From Microvirga roseola (GTDB lineage Bacteria; Pseudomonadota; Alphaproteobacteria; Rhizobiales; Beijerinckiaceae): a DNA stretch of 64,000 nucleotides. A program made the translations under genes and the position numbers. The stretch is taken from assembly GCF_020866965.1 (NCBI RefSeq), contig NZ_JAJATX010000004.1:28689-92688 (forward strand). The letters are read 5' to 3'. Below, piece by piece: positions 34,834-44,287 of this stretch (position 1 is the first letter of the stretch; each line of letters opens with the position of its first letter). The notes under the pieces are model-generated. The model was not told the DNA's origin, ran no database searches, and saw nothing but the letters and a program-made list of their open reading frames with translations.

Positions 34834-35562
34834 TTAGTGTCCCGGATGCAGGGCGTCGTTGAGGTAGATGCAGGTCAACACCGTGAAGACGTAGGCCTGC
34901 AGGGCGGCGACGAGGAACTCGAGCGCCGTAAGACCAACCGCCATGATGAGCGGAAGAGGGGAAAGAAGCGCGATGCCCACGCCGGCGGTGCCGAGCGAGA
35001 CCACGAAGCCGCCGAACACCTTCAGGGCGATGTGGCCCGCGAGCATGTTGGCGAAGAGACGGAGGCTGAGGGAGATCGGGCGGGAGAGGAAGGAGATAAT
35101 CTCGATGACCGAGATGAAGGGAAGCAGCCAGCCCGGCACGCCCGACGGCACGAAGAGGTGAAGGAAATGCAGGCCGTGCGCGACGAAGCCATAGATGATG
35201 ACGGTGCCGATGACCAGGAGGGCCAGGGCGAAGGTCACGACGATTTGGCTGGTCACGGTGAAGAAGCCGGGCACCATGCCCAGCAGGTTCGCCGTCAGCA
35301 CGAACATGAAAAGGGAGAAGACGAAGGGGAAGAATTTCATTCCTTCGCGACCCGCCGTGTCGGTGAGAGTGTTGGCCACGAAGTCATGGAGAATTTCGGC
35401 GACAGACTGAGAACGTCCGGGAATCAGGGCGCGCTTGCGAGAGGCGTAAAGCAGGCCACCGACGATCAGGCCCACAGCACCAATCATGAACAGCGATGAA
35501 TTGGTGAAGTTGATGATCGGAATGATGGGCTTGACCTGGAATTGCTCGATCGGGCTCGCCAT
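34834..35562 (-). CDS. atpB: F0F1 ATP synthase subunit a
   Basis: A 242-residue membrane subunit with five to six helices that forms the proton half-channels against the c-ring. The essential arginine lies in the [16 protein letters not shown] segment. The conserved final helix is [25 protein letters not shown]. The N terminus [16 protein letters not shown] and [30 protein letters not shown] are typical of alphaproteobacterial AtpB. It follows atpI by 58 bases in the transcript. Confidence 0.96.
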   Translation of the reverse strand: MASPIEQFQVKPIIPIINFTNSSLFMIGAVGLIVGGLLYASRKRALIPGRSQSVAEILHDFVANTLTDTAGREGMKFFPFVFSLFMFVLTANLLGMVPGFFTVTSQIVVTFALALLVIGTVIIYGFVAHGLHFLHLFVPSGVPGWLLPFISVIEIISFLSRPISLSLRLFANMLAGHIALKVFGGFVVSLGTAGVGIALLSPLPLIMAVGLTALEFLVAALQAYVFTVLTCIYLNDALHPGH

Positions 35563-35620
35563 GATCCGCTCTTAATCTCGCTGTTGTTCGCTTTTGCTCG
35601 GCCGTCGAAAGTCAGGCTCG

Positions 35621-35992
35621 TCACTTTTTGTCGTCATACCGGGCGGGTTTCACCGCGCCCGATGCTCGCAGGAGATTGAGCATTCCGGCGCAGAAGCCGA
35701 GCAGAAGACAAATTATGAGACCCCAAGGGGAACTGCCGAACAGATGATCGACGAGCCAGCCTACGATCCCGCCCGCGACAACTCCTGAAACGAATTCGGC
35801 CGAATACCTGAAGGCTTGGCCGATTGCGTTGGAATCCGTCTTGGAGTGGGCACGAGGTTCAGATTCTGCTCTTTGAACGGACGCTTTATTGATCCGTGCA
35901 TCGAGAGATTTCAGCCTCGCCGATAGGTCGGCATCGTCGGCACCGTCCGGTTTCCGCTCATCTTCACCGCTCCGCTTGTGAGGGTCCGCCAT
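35621..35992 (-). CDS. atpI: AtpZ/AtpI family protein
   Basis: A 123-residue protein with a charged N-terminal half (MADPHKRSGEDERKPDGADD and onward) and two membrane helices: FVSGVVAGGIVGWLVDHLFG and WGLIICLLLGFCAGMLNLLRA. This is the pattern of AtpI, encoded first in many F0 operons, which assists c-ring assembly and may carry Mg2+. The N-terminal extension is common in Hyphomicrobiales. It heads the leftward F0 operon, and about 208 bases without genes separate it from smc. Confidence 0.87.
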   Translation of the reverse strand: MADPHKRSGEDERKPDGADDADLSARLKSLDARINKASVQRAESEPRAHSKTDSNAIGQAFRYSAEFVSGVVAGGIVGWLVDHLFGSSPWGLIICLLLGFCAGMLNLLRASGAVKPARYDDKK

Positions 35993-36200
35993 TGCGATCT
36001 CCTTAAAAGCGTTGCGGGAAAAGTGCTTGGAAGCCTGGCCCCGAAAGCCGGGCGCAACATATGAGCGGGGGTCCCCCCTGTCAAGGACTGTCGGAAAAGA
36101 CTTAAGCAGCTGAAACCTTTACTTAAAAAGCGTTTCGGGGCTGGCTTGGCCTTAAAGCGCACACGTTTTTGAGGCTGAAGGAAGGCGAAGCCTGAAAGCC

Positions 36201-39200
36201 TTAGGCTACTTCGAGAATGCGCTCGGCGCTCTGCAGGTCGACGGAGACGAGCTGCGAGACGCCTCTTTCCGCCATGGTGACGCCGAAGAGGCGGTCCATC
36301 CGCGCCATGGTGATCGGGTTGTGGGTGATCACCACGAAACGGGTTTCGGTCTGGCGCGCCATATCGTCGAGCAGGTCGCAATAGCGCTCGACATTGGCGT
36401 CGTCGAGCGGCGCGTCCACCTCGTCCAGCACGCAGATGGGCGAGGGGTTCGTGAGGAACACGGCGAAGATCAGGGCCGTCGCCGTGAGCGCCTGCTCACC
36501 GCCGGAGAGCAGGGTCATGGTCTGCGGCTTTTTGCCGGGCGGACGGGCCAGGATATCGAGACCGGCTTCCAGCGGATCGTCCGAATCAACCAGGGTCAGT
36601 TCCGCCGTGCCGCCGCCGAAGAGGGTGGTGAAGAGCCGTTGGAAATGGGCGTTGACCACGTCGAAGGCGGCGAGCAGGCGCTCGCGGCCCTCGCGGTTGA
36701 GGCTGCCGATGGCCTGGCGCAGGCGCTTGATGGCCTCGACGAGGTCGTCCCGCTCCGTGGTGATGCCGTTGTACTTGGTCTCGAGCTCCGTCAGCTCCTC
36801 GTCCGCACGCAGGTTCACGGCGCCGAGGCGCTCCCGGTCCGACTTCAGGGAATGGAGCTTGCTCTCGATCTCTCCATGGGACGGCAGTTCGACGCCGTCC
36901 TTGAGGCCTGCCAGTTCGATAAGCCCGGCCGGGGTCGTCTCCAGGTTCTCCGCGATGGCGCGGGTGATCTCGGCGAGGCGCTGGACCGCGGCCTCATGGC
37001 GCGCCTGCGACCCGGCGCGGGCCTCGCGGGCGGCGGACAGCGCCTCCAGCGCCGCGCGGGCCGTGCGGTCGGTCTCGGCGAGATTCGTCTCGGCATCGGC
37101 GAGGCGGTCGGCCGCCTCCTTGCGCCTGGCCTCGGCCTGCTCGATCTCGGAGAGGAGCGAGCGGCGGCGCAGGAGATAGGTGTCGGGAGCCTCCAGCAGG
37201 CGCTGGTGCTCGTCCTGGGCGCGCTCCAGGCGCTCGCCCAGATCCTCGAAGGCCTTGGCGGCGCGGGCGGCGCGCTCGGTCCAGAGGCGGATGTCGGCGG
37301 CAATCGAATCCTGCCGGCGGCGCCGCAGTTCCACCTCGTGCATGAGGGATTGCAGGGCGGCCCGCGCCTCGGAGGCAGCGGCCCGGCGCTCGGCGACCCA
37401 GGTGCGTTCTTCCAGCAGGCGGCTTTCGAGATCGGGGGCGGGCGCGAGGTCCTGAAGGGCGCTCTGCGCATCCTCCACCCGCTGCTGCGCCTCCGCCTCG
37501 CTCTCCGACAGGCGGGCGAGACCTTCCTGCAGGGCCGAGCGGCGCTGGCCGAGCTCGGCCTCCTTGCGCTCGGCGGCGGCAAGGCGCGTACGGGCGGCAT
37601 CGAGAGCCTGACGGGCCTGACGCGCGGCCTCGATGGTCTGCATCTCGTGGGAGGCGGCGTGGCGCACCGCTTCGAGGGCCTCTTCCGCCTCGCGGCGCAG
37701 GTTCTCGGCCTCTTCGCGGGCCTCCGCCGCGTCTCGCTCCAGATCGCCCAACCGATTCTTCTCCGCCAGGCGGCGGGCGGCGGGCGAGGGCGCTTCGGCG
37801 GCGGTGGTGAAGCCGTCCCAGCGCCAGAGATCGCCTTCCTGGGAGACGAGGCGCTGGCCGGGCTTGAGAAGGCTGCGCAGGCGCAGGCCCTCTTCCTTGC
37901 TCACGACGCCGATCTGCTTCAGGCGGCGCTGAAGCTGAGGCGGGGCGATGGCGAGATCGGCCAGGGAGCGGACGCCCTCCGGCAGCACCGGATCGCCCGC
38001 GCCGGACGAAGTCTCGCCCCAATGGGCCGGGGCGGAGGGATTGGTGGAGGCTTCCAGGTCGTCGCCGAGGGCTGCGCCCAAGGCCGTCTCGTAGCCCTTC
38101 TGCACAGTGATCTGATCGAGGGCCGGGGGCCAGAGATCGCCGGTGGCGGAGGTCACGAGCTTGGCCAGGGTCCGCGCTTCGGTTTCGAGGCGCTGGGCCC
38201 TCCGCTCAGCCTCGTTGAGGGGCTGGCGCAGGCGGTTCTCGGCATCGCGGGCGAGGCTCAGGGTCTCGCGGGCCTCGGTGACGGCCTCTTCCGCCGATTG
38301 CACAGCCTCCTCGGCGATGGCCGCTTCCTCACGCAGCTCGTCGATCGGAGGCGCGTCGTCGCCCGAGGTGGAAAGGGCCTCGATCTCGCGCTCCAGCCGC
38401 TCCTTCTCGGCGGCGAAGCGCGCGGCGCGCTCCATCTCCTCGCGCACGGAGCGTTCGAGCGCGGCGCGGCGGGCGTTGAGGTCCGAGGTCTGGGCCTGGA
38501 GGGCGCTCAAAGCCGCTTCGGCCTCGGCGAGTTCCGCTTCCGCATTCTGCAGGCGCTCCTCGCTCTCGGCGCGGGCGTCGTCCGCCCCGTCCGTCGTGAG
38601 CGACAGTTCGGCGGCCTCGGATTGCAGGCGTTCGATGGTGGCTTCCGCATCCGTGCGCTGGGCGGCCTCGCGGGCCAGGTCCCGGTTCAGGTCGGAGATA
38701 TGGCGCTCCAGCTCCACGACCCGGTCCTTGGAGCGGCGCTCTTCCGATTCGAGCTCGTTGCGGGCATGGGTCAGGCGCTGCAGCGCTGCGGCCGCCTCGG
38801 CCTCCGCCTGGCGGAGCGCCGGAATGGAATGGGCGGCGACCGCCTGGGCCGTGGCGGCCCGGGTCTGTTCTTCGGTCAGGTCGGCAACGGCCTTGAGGTC
38901 CTCCGCCACTTGGCGTTCGGCGGTGGCCGCCTGCTCTCGCGCCTCGGCGAAGCTGATGGCGTACATCAGCGCTTCCAGACGGCGGATCTCGGCGGAGAGG
39001 TTCTTGTAGCGCGAGGCCTGGCGGCCCTGGCGCTTGAGGCTCTCGATCTGGGTTTCCAGCTCGCGGATCACGTCCTCGACGCGGAGAAGGTTGTCTTCCG
39101 CCGCTTTCAGCCGCAGCTCCGCCTCATGGCGGCGGGCATGGAGGCCCGCGATGCCGGCCGCGTCCTCCAGGATACGGCGGCGGGATTGCGGCTTGGCCGA

Positions 39201-39659
39201 GATGATCTCGCTAATCTGGCCCTGGCGGACGAGGGCGGGCGAACGCGCGCCGGTGGCGGCGTCCGCGAACAGGATCTGCACGTCGCGGGCGCGGACTTCC
39301 TTGCCGTTGATCCGGTAGGTCGAGCCTTCCTCGCGTTCGATCTTGCGCGAGATTTCAAGAATATCGGCGTCGTTGAAGGCGGCGGGCGCCGTGCGCTCGG
39401 CATTGTCGATGGTGAGCATCACCTCGGCCGAGTTGCGCGCCGGCCGGTTGCCCGAGCCTGAGAAGATGACGTCGTCCATCCCCGTGGCGCGCATGTTTTT
39501 GTGGGAGTTCTCTCCCATGACCCAGCGCAAGGCTTCGACGAGGTTCGATTTGCCGCAGCCGTTCGGCCCGACCACGCCGGTGAGACCCGGCTCGATCAGG
39601 AACTCCATCGGCTCGACGAAGGTCTTGAACCCTGCAATGCGAAGGCGCGTCAGCTTCAT
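36201..39659 (-). CDS. smc: Chromosome segregation protein SMC
   Basis: An 1152-residue SMC ATPase. The N-terminal head has Walker A GPNGCGKSNLVEALRWVMGE at residues 31-50. Two very long coiled coils rich in Glu, Arg, Ala and Leu flank a central hinge (about residues 500-640, with LGAALGDDLEAST). The C-terminal head carries the signature LLSGGEQALTATALIFAVF and Walker B PICVLDEVDAPLDDANVERY, plus VVITHNP. SMC works with ScpA and ScpB to compact and segregate the chromosome. It is the last gene of the run DUF721-dsbA-smc on the minus strand. Confidence 0.97.
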   Translation of the reverse strand: MKLTRLRIAGFKTFVEPMEFLIEPGLTGVVGPNGCGKSNLVEALRWVMGENSHKNMRATGMDDVIFSGSGNRPARNSAEVMLTIDNAERTAPAAFNDADILEISRKIEREEGSTYRINGKEVRARDVQILFADAATGARSPALVRQGQISEIISAKPQSRRRILEDAAGIAGLHARRHEAELRLKAAEDNLLRVEDVIRELETQIESLKRQGRQASRYKNLSAEIRRLEALMYAISFAEAREQAATAERQVAEDLKAVADLTEEQTRAATAQAVAAHSIPALRQAEAEAAAALQRLTHARNELESEERRSKDRVVELERHISDLNRDLAREAAQRTDAEATIERLQSEAAELSLTTDGADDARAESEERLQNAEAELAEAEAALSALQAQTSDLNARRAALERSVREEMERAARFAAEKERLEREIEALSTSGDDAPPIDELREEAAIAEEAVQSAEEAVTEARETLSLARDAENRLRQPLNEAERRAQRLETEARTLAKLVTSATGDLWPPALDQITVQKGYETALGAALGDDLEASTNPSAPAHWGETSSGAGDPVLPEGVRSLADLAIAPPQLQRRLKQIGVVSKEEGLRLRSLLKPGQRLVSQEGDLWRWDGFTTAAEAPSPAARRLAEKNRLGDLERDAAEAREEAENLRREAEEALEAVRHAASHEMQTIEAARQARQALDAARTRLAAAERKEAELGQRRSALQEGLARLSESEAEAQQRVEDAQSALQDLAPAPDLESRLLEERTWVAERRAAASEARAALQSLMHEVELRRRRQDSIAADIRLWTERAARAAKAFEDLGERLERAQDEHQRLLEAPDTYLLRRRSLLSEIEQAEARRKEAADRLADAETNLAETDRTARAALEALSAAREARAGSQARHEAAVQRLAEITRAIAENLETTPAGLIELAGLKDGVELPSHGEIESKLHSLKSDRERLGAVNLRADEELTELETKYNGITTERDDLVEAIKRLRQAIGSLNREGRERLLAAFDVVNAHFQRLFTTLFGGGTAELTLVDSDDPLEAGLDILARPPGKKPQTMTLLSGGEQALTATALIFAVFLTNPSPICVLDEVDAPLDDANVERYCDLLDDMARQTETRFVVITHNPITMARMDRLFGVTMAERGVSQLVSVDLQSAERILEVA

Positions 39660-39704
39660 GGACGCGCCTTTCCGGCCCGCCCCATCGGGGCAGGGTGGGA
39701 GATG

Positions 39705-40343
39705 TTACTCTCCGAGCATCGGCTTGATGATCGTCTCAAGCTCATTGATTGACAGGCTTCCAGGGTGACGCTGACCATTGATGAAGAAAGTCGGGGTGGA
39801 GTCCACCTTGAACTGCTCCATACCCCGGTTCTTCACCGCATTCACCGCGTCATAAAGTTTCTGGTCCTGGAGGCAAGCATCAAATTTTTCCTGTGAAAAA
39901 CCTGCCTGCTTCATGATCGCCCGCAGGGCATCCAGAGGCTTGTCCGTGAAAGCCCAGTTCCGCTGCTGCTCGAAGAGCAGGTCGGTGATGGGGTAATACT
40001 TGTCGTTCCCGTCGCAGCGGGCGAGCATGAAACCGGCCGTGGCCAAGGGATCGAGCGGGAATTCGCGCAGGATGAAGCGCACCTTGCCCGTGTCGATGTA
40101 GCGCTTCTTCAGCTCCGGCCACGTCGTTTTGTGGAAGTTCGCGCAGTGCGAGCAGGTCAGCGAGGCGTACTCGATGATCGTCACCTTGGCGTCCTTGGGG
40201 CCTAAGGCCACGTCACCGAGCGGGCCCTCGGCCGTGAGCTCCTCGGTGGAGACGTTCTGGGCGAAGGCCGGCAGGCTCGAGGCGAGAAGGGCGGTTGCGG
40301 CTGTGGCTCCGAGAAGCTGAAGCGTGTGGCGACGGCTGATCAT
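39705..40343 (-). CDS. DsbA-family thiol:disulfide oxidoreductase
   Basis: A 212-residue exported thioredoxin-fold protein. The N terminus MISRRHTLQLLGATAATALLA has a twin-arginine-like S-R-R-x-x-L-Q motif and an A-F-A-Q cleavage site, so export by Tat is possible. The active site is C-S-H-C in EYASLTCSHCANFHK, and the cis-proline loop is DSTPTFFING. The PEL-KKRYIDTGKVRFILREFPLDP-type region and the helical insert match the DsbA/BdbD-like proteins of alphaproteobacteria. It lies between the DUF721 gene and smc, a conserved arrangement in the group from general knowledge; a functional link to SMC is not implied. Confidence 0.92.
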   Translation of the reverse strand: MISRRHTLQLLGATAATALLASSLPAFAQNVSTEELTAEGPLGDVALGPKDAKVTIIEYASLTCSHCANFHKTTWPELKKRYIDTGKVRFILREFPLDPLATAGFMLARCDGNDKYYPITDLLFEQQRNWAFTDKPLDALRAIMKQAGFSQEKFDACLQDQKLYDAVNAVKNRGMEQFKVDSTPTFFINGQRHPGSLSINELETIIKPMLGE

Positions 40344-40414
40344 CTCAAACTGGCTCCCTTGGGAATGTCTTTCTGCCTAGATGGTGACGGATATGGAGAC
40401 AAGCACCGGATATG

Positions 40415-40924
40415 TCACGCTTTCGTGCGCGATCCGGTTCCGACCACCGCCTGCCCGAGCCTGTCGAGGGCGGCTTTCAGGGGCTCCTCCTCGATGGGCG
40501 CGATGGCCGCATTGACCTTCTCCCTCTCGGCCGGGGTAAGGCTGCGATGGACGGGCTGCTTCTTCTCGATCCGCCGCACGGGCCCCTGCTTGAGCACGAG
40601 CTTTCCGATGCAGCGCCAGCCGTAATAGGTGTTCACCCGGTCGATGATGGTGGGCGCGAGGTGCTGGAGTTCGAGGGCGAACGCGCTCTCGACCCGGATC
40701 ACGAGGGTGGCCGGCTCGGGCCGTGCCTCGGGGTCGGCATGGGGAGGTTTCCGCTTCCACTCGATCTTGAGGGGCTGGGTGAAGGCGGCCAGCCGCTCGC
40801 CCACGATATCCGCCCAGGCCATGATGATGTCGGATGTGGCGAATCCCTGCGCCGCTAGGCTCGGAGAGAGGCAGGCGTCCAGAAGCTCGGCGAGGGGGCG
40901 GGCCAGGGGCCGCGGGCGTCTCAT
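40415..40924 (-). CDS. DUF721 (DciA-like) domain protein
   Basis: A 169-residue protein with an N-terminal DUF721 domain (about residues 1-105), containing ATSDIIMAWADIVGERLAAFTQPLKI and LVIRVESAFALELQHLAPTIIDRVNTYYGW. The C-terminal tail is basic and probably flexible. DUF721 proteins include DciA, the loader of the replicative helicase DnaB in bacteria without DnaC; this is likely but not proved for this member. The start at 40924 gives the usual MRRPRPLARPLAELL terminus. It is divergent from mutY, with 57 bases between the two starts. Confidence 0.85.
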   Translation of the reverse strand: MRRPRPLARPLAELLDACLSPSLAAQGFATSDIIMAWADIVGERLAAFTQPLKIEWKRKPPHADPEARPEPATLVIRVESAFALELQHLAPTIIDRVNTYYGWRCIGKLVLKQGPVRRIEKKQPVHRSLTPAEREKVNAAIAPIEEEPLKAALDRLGQAVVGTGSRTKA

Positions 40925-40981
40925 GTTGAAGGTCCAAAAGTCACGTTGGAATATGCGGTGAGGACAGTTATTCCACGTCAC

Positions 40982-42091
40982 ATGTTAACGCCCGCTTCGA
41001 GCGTCACCAAGCCCGACCCCGAAAGCCTGCTCGCCTGGTACGACCGTCACCGGCGCGAACTGCCCTGGCGCGCGCGTCCGGGAGAGGTCGCGGATCCCTA
41101 CCGGGTCTGGCTCTCCGAGATCATGCTGCAGCAGACCACCGTGGCGGCTGTGAAGCCGTTCTACCTTCGATTCCTGGAGCGTTTCCCGACCGTCGAGGCG
41201 CTGGCCGAGGCGCCCACGGATGCGGTCATGCAGGCCTGGGCGGGGCTCGGCTATTACTCCCGCGCCCGCAATCTCCATGCCTGCGCCAAGGCGGTTGTGG
41301 ACAAGTGTGGAGGACGCTTTCCCCCGACCGAGGCCGAGCTTCTGAAGCTTCCCGGCATCGGGGCCTATACGGCGGCGGCGGTGGCGGCCATCGCCTTCAA
41401 CGAGAAGGCGGCGGCGGTGGACGGCAACGTGGAGCGGGTCGTCTCACGCCTCTACATGGTCGACGAGCCGCTGCCGAAGGCCAAGCCCATCATCCGCAGC
41501 CTGACGGACGAGCTGGTGCCATCGGAGCGGCCGGGGGATTTTGCCCAGGCCATCATGGATCTCGGCGCGACGATCTGCACGCCCAAGCGCCCGGCCTGCG
41601 CTCTCTGCCCCTGGATGCCGCCTTGCCAGGCCAGGGCTTCGGGGCTGCAGGAGAGCTTTCCGCGCAAGCAGAAGAAGGAGACCGGGCAACTCCGGAAAGG
41701 GGCTGCCTTCGTGGTGCTGCGGGCCGACGACACGATCCTGCTCCGGACCCGCCCGCCTCAAGGGCTCCTCGGCGGCATGGCCGAGCCGCCGACGAGCGAA
41801 TGGACGCCGGATTACGAACCTTCCCGCGCCGTGCTCGACGCGCCCATCGAGGCCCGCTGGCAGCGCCTGCCGGGAACCGTGCGCCACGTCTTCACCCATT
41901 TCCCGCTGGAAATGACGGTCCTCTTCGCAAAGGTGCCGAAGGGCACGCCCGCGCCCGAGGACATGCGCTGGGCACCCCGTCCGCAGCTGCAGGAGGAGGC
42001 TCTGCCGGGTGTCATGAAGAAGGTGCTCGCCCATGCGCTGGGCGACATGCCGGGAGGGCAGGCGAAGGCTCCGGCAAAGCAGAAGGCCTGA
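40982..42091 (+). CDS. mutY: A/G-specific adenine glycosylase
   Basis: A 369-residue DNA repair enzyme that removes adenine opposite 8-oxoguanine. The catalytic domain contains VWLSEIMLQQTTV with the catalytic glutamate, the helix-hairpin-helix LPGIGAYTAAAVAAIAF, and the catalytic aspartate in AVDGNVERV. The iron-sulfur cysteines follow the spacing C-X6-C-X2-C-X5-C in ICTPKRPACALCPWMPPC. The C-terminal NUDIX-like domain (about residues 230-365) recognises 8-oxoG. ATG 40982 is preferred; an in-frame ATG at 40946 would add 12 residues. It ends 6 bases before the convergent LysR gene. Confidence 0.95.
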   Translation: MLTPASSVTKPDPESLLAWYDRHRRELPWRARPGEVADPYRVWLSEIMLQQTTVAAVKPFYLRFLERFPTVEALAEAPTDAVMQAWAGLGYYSRARNLHACAKAVVDKCGGRFPPTEAELLKLPGIGAYTAAAVAAIAFNEKAAAVDGNVERVVSRLYMVDEPLPKAKPIIRSLTDELVPSERPGDFAQAIMDLGATICTPKRPACALCPWMPPCQARASGLQESFPRKQKKETGQLRKGAAFVVLRADDTILLRTRPPQGLLGGMAEPPTSEWTPDYEPSRAVLDAPIEARWQRLPGTVRHVFTHFPLEMTVLFAKVPKGTPAPEDMRWAPRPQLQEEALPGVMKKVLAHALGDMPGGQAKAPAKQKA

Positions 42092-42097
42092 CGGCAG

Positions 42098-42991
42098 TCA
42101 GATTCCGGCGAGCGCCTTCCTCTCCCGCCTGAACAGGTCAGCCAGCGCATCCGCCACCCGCCGCACATTGGGCCGGCTGCGGCTGCGCTCATGCATGACG
42201 AGGAAGACGTCCTCGAGCAGTTCGGGTTCGGGGCCCGTGATGCGCACGAGGTCGGCGTCGGAATCGCCGAGCCAGCAGGGCAGGAAGGCCGCGCCGAGGT
42301 CGGCTCTCGCGGCCTGATGCCGGAGCGGCGTGTCGCCGATGCGGGCGACCACGGGGCGGCCCGCAGCGATCCGGGCGACGAAGGCGGCCTGCCGGGACAG
42401 GCTCGGGTCTTCCGGGGGCGCGATGAAACCCTCTGGATCCGGCGTACGGCTGTAGATCGCGAAGGCGACCTCGCCGATCTTGCGGGCGATGAGATGGTCG
42501 GCGCCGGTGAGCCGGTACATGCGAAGGCCGATATCCGCCTCGCCGTTCGCAAGGTCCAAGTGACGGCGCGTGGGAAGAAACGCGATCTCGGAGGGCGAGG
42601 CGGCTCGCGCCAACCCGGTGGCGTGAAGCGTCAGAAACATGGCGACCGAAGCCGTCGCGGTGATCCGCACCGGGGCGTCCGGATCCGGCCGGTAGGCAGC
42701 CGCCGCGCGCTGGGCCGTCTCGGCGGCCTGAGCCATGGGAGTGGCCGCCGCCAGAACCGCCTTGCCGGCTTCCGTCAGCTCGAGGCGGTTGGGGCCGCGC
42801 TGAAACAGCTCGATCCCGAACCCATCCTCCAGAACCTTGATTCGCCGCGCGACCGTTGGCTGGCTCTGGCCGAGCGCGCGTGCCGCCGCATTCATCGATC
42901 CATGAGCCACCACGGCCAGGAAGATCCGGAGATCGTCCCACGAGGGCGCGGCCATGCCGTTGGAAGGAGAGTCGAGAGGAGCTGGATCCAT
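42098..42991 (-). CDS. LysR-family transcriptional regulator
   Basis: A 297-residue LysR protein. The HTH region is SWDDLRIFLAVVAHGSMNAAARALGQSQPTVARRIKVLE, followed by the effector domain starting APVRITATASVAMFLTLHAT. The subgroup with GQSQPTVARRI is related to regulators of short-chain oxidoreductases and hydrolases. It is 354 bases from the divergent alpha/beta hydrolase gene, its most likely target, though no operator is evident. The block from here to 47079 looks accessory to the surrounding housekeeping genes. Confidence 0.88.
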   Translation of the reverse strand: MDPAPLDSPSNGMAAPSWDDLRIFLAVVAHGSMNAAARALGQSQPTVARRIKVLEDGFGIELFQRGPNRLELTEAGKAVLAAATPMAQAAETAQRAAAAYRPDPDAPVRITATASVAMFLTLHATGLARAASPSEIAFLPTRRHLDLANGEADIGLRMYRLTGADHLIARKIGEVAFAIYSRTPDPEGFIAPPEDPSLSRQAAFVARIAAGRPVVARIGDTPLRHQAARADLGAAFLPCWLGDSDADLVRITGPEPELLEDVFLVMHERSRSRPNVRRVADALADLFRRERKALAGI

Positions 42992-43345
42992 GAGACGATG
43001 CTAAATCGTTGGCTGGGTGTCGGCATAGGGGCTGCCTGAAAATCCTGGACAGGAGAGAACCCGAGCATCGCGCAAGGACCGGCCCGCCGCAGCCTGCCAG
43101 AAACATGGGAGCGCTCTTCAGTTTTGGAGAGCGCGGAGGAGGCTCTTCACAGGCATGCGGCTTTGAGGCAATCAGGGTCGGTCACACCAAGGACATCGAC
43201 CGTGCGCCTCATCCGTTAGCGACGCTATCCGAACGAAATGAGCTGACAGGCCATCCGCATCTTCGCGGTCGTTTCGTCATGCCTTTCTCAGGGCCGGACC
43301 CCGGTTCGGCCGGACTGCATTCGTTGACACATGAAGGAAATCACC
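42992..43345. other. Intergenic region between divergent LysR and hydrolase genes
   Basis: No gene is supported here. The only visible structure is a small hairpin, GCGCTCT (43111-43117) with AGAGCGC (43128-43134). Promoters for both flanking genes must lie here, but none can be assigned by eye. Confidence 0.5.
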
Positions 43346-44224
43346 ATGTCCGACCTTGGACAGACACATCGTGCCCTGGAGCGCGGCACCATCCGTTCCG
43401 GAAAATTCACCTTGAGCTACGCCGTCGAGGGGGAGGGATTGCCTGCCCTCGCGATCGGCAGCGCCGTCTATTACCCAAAGACGTTCTCGGAAGACCTGCG
43501 ACGCTCGCTGCAACTGATCTTCGCCGATCACCGGGGCTTCGCGCCTTCGTCAGGCGATGCGACGGTCTCGGAATACGCGCTCGACATCATCCTTGCCGAC
43601 ATGGATCTCGTGCGCCGGCATCTCGGTCTTGAGCGCATGATCGTCATCGGTCATTCCGGTCACGGCTACATGGCGCTGGAATACGCCAAACGCTATCCGC
43701 AGCATGTTTCGCATGTGGTGGTGATCGGCGCCGGCCCGAGCCATAGCGCCCTGCACATGCAGGCGCTGGAGCGGCACTGGCAGGACTCGGTCTGCCCCGA
43801 GCGCAAGGCGATCCTGGAGCGCGACCTCGCGCTTCTGCCTGCCGAGATCGAGGCGGCGCCGGACCGGCGCTTCATCGCCTATTGCCTGAGGATGCGCGCA
43901 CGGAGCTGGTACGATCCCGCCTTCGACGCCGCGCCGCTCTGGGAAGGCGTGCATGTGAACATGCCCGCCTTCAATCATCTCTGGGGCGAGGTCTTCCGCG
44001 ACATCGATGTCAGGCAAGGTCTCGACCGGCTCGACGCGCCGGTCTACCTCGCGCTCGGGCGGTACGATTATCTCGTCGCGCCCTATGAGACCTGGACGCC
44101 TTACAGGGACAGCTTCCGCGATCTCACCGTGCGGGTGTTCGAGAAGAGCGGGCACACGCCGCAGCTGGAGGAGAGCGACCTCTTCGATGCGGAGCTGCTG
44201 AACTGGCTGGCGTCCCGCCCTTGA
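43346..44224 (+). CDS. Alpha/beta-hydrolase
   Basis: A 292-residue alpha/beta-hydrolase related to proline iminopeptidase-like enzymes. The nucleophile serine is in VIGHSGHGYMALEYA, the acid aspartate in LALGRYDYLVAPYE, and the histidine in KSGHTPQLEE. The oxyanion region is around FADHRGFAPS. There is no signal peptide. The start at 43346 is preceded by GAAGGAA at a good distance; ATG 43331 lacks such a site. The substrate is unknown. A perfect hairpin repeat separates it from the convergent transporter operon. Confidence 0.87.
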   Translation: MSDLGQTHRALERGTIRSGKFTLSYAVEGEGLPALAIGSAVYYPKTFSEDLRRSLQLIFADHRGFAPSSGDATVSEYALDIILADMDLVRRHLGLERMIVIGHSGHGYMALEYAKRYPQHVSHVVVIGAGPSHSALHMQALERHWQDSVCPERKAILERDLALLPAEIEAAPDRRFIAYCLRMRARSWYDPAFDAAPLWEGVHVNMPAFNHLWGEVFRDIDVRQGLDRLDAPVYLALGRYDYLVAPYETWTPYRDSFRDLTVRVFEKSGHTPQLEESDLFDAELLNWLASRP

Positions 44225-44251
44225 GTGCCTGAGGGCGGGCCTCGAGCCTTG

Positions 44252-44279
44252 TCATGGCCGGGAAGTATCCCGGCCATGA
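44252..44279. repeat. Palindromic repeat acting as possible bidirectional terminator
   Basis: TCATGGCCGGGA (44252-44263) and TCCCGGCCATGA (44268-44279) form a perfect 12-bp stem with a 4-base loop between two convergent genes. The core belongs to the palindromic intergenic repeat family also seen at 51738 and 58206. Confidence 0.75.
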
Positions 44280-44287
44280 TTGCAGAA

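Noticed and set aside
36000..36200. Possible small gene between smc and atpI.
   Set aside because: No open frame with a plausible start and codon pattern; the stretch is probably the atpI promoter region and the smc end.
36321..39461. A 1046-codon plus-strand open frame opposite smc.
   Set aside because: Reverse frame of the repetitive coiled-coil codons; Leu/Gly/Ala-rich with no domain.
43111..43134. Small hairpin GCGCTCT-N10-AGAGCGC in the LysR/hydrolase gap as an operator.
   Set aside because: Only seven base pairs with a 10-base spacer in a GC-rich gap; expected often by chance and not near either start.
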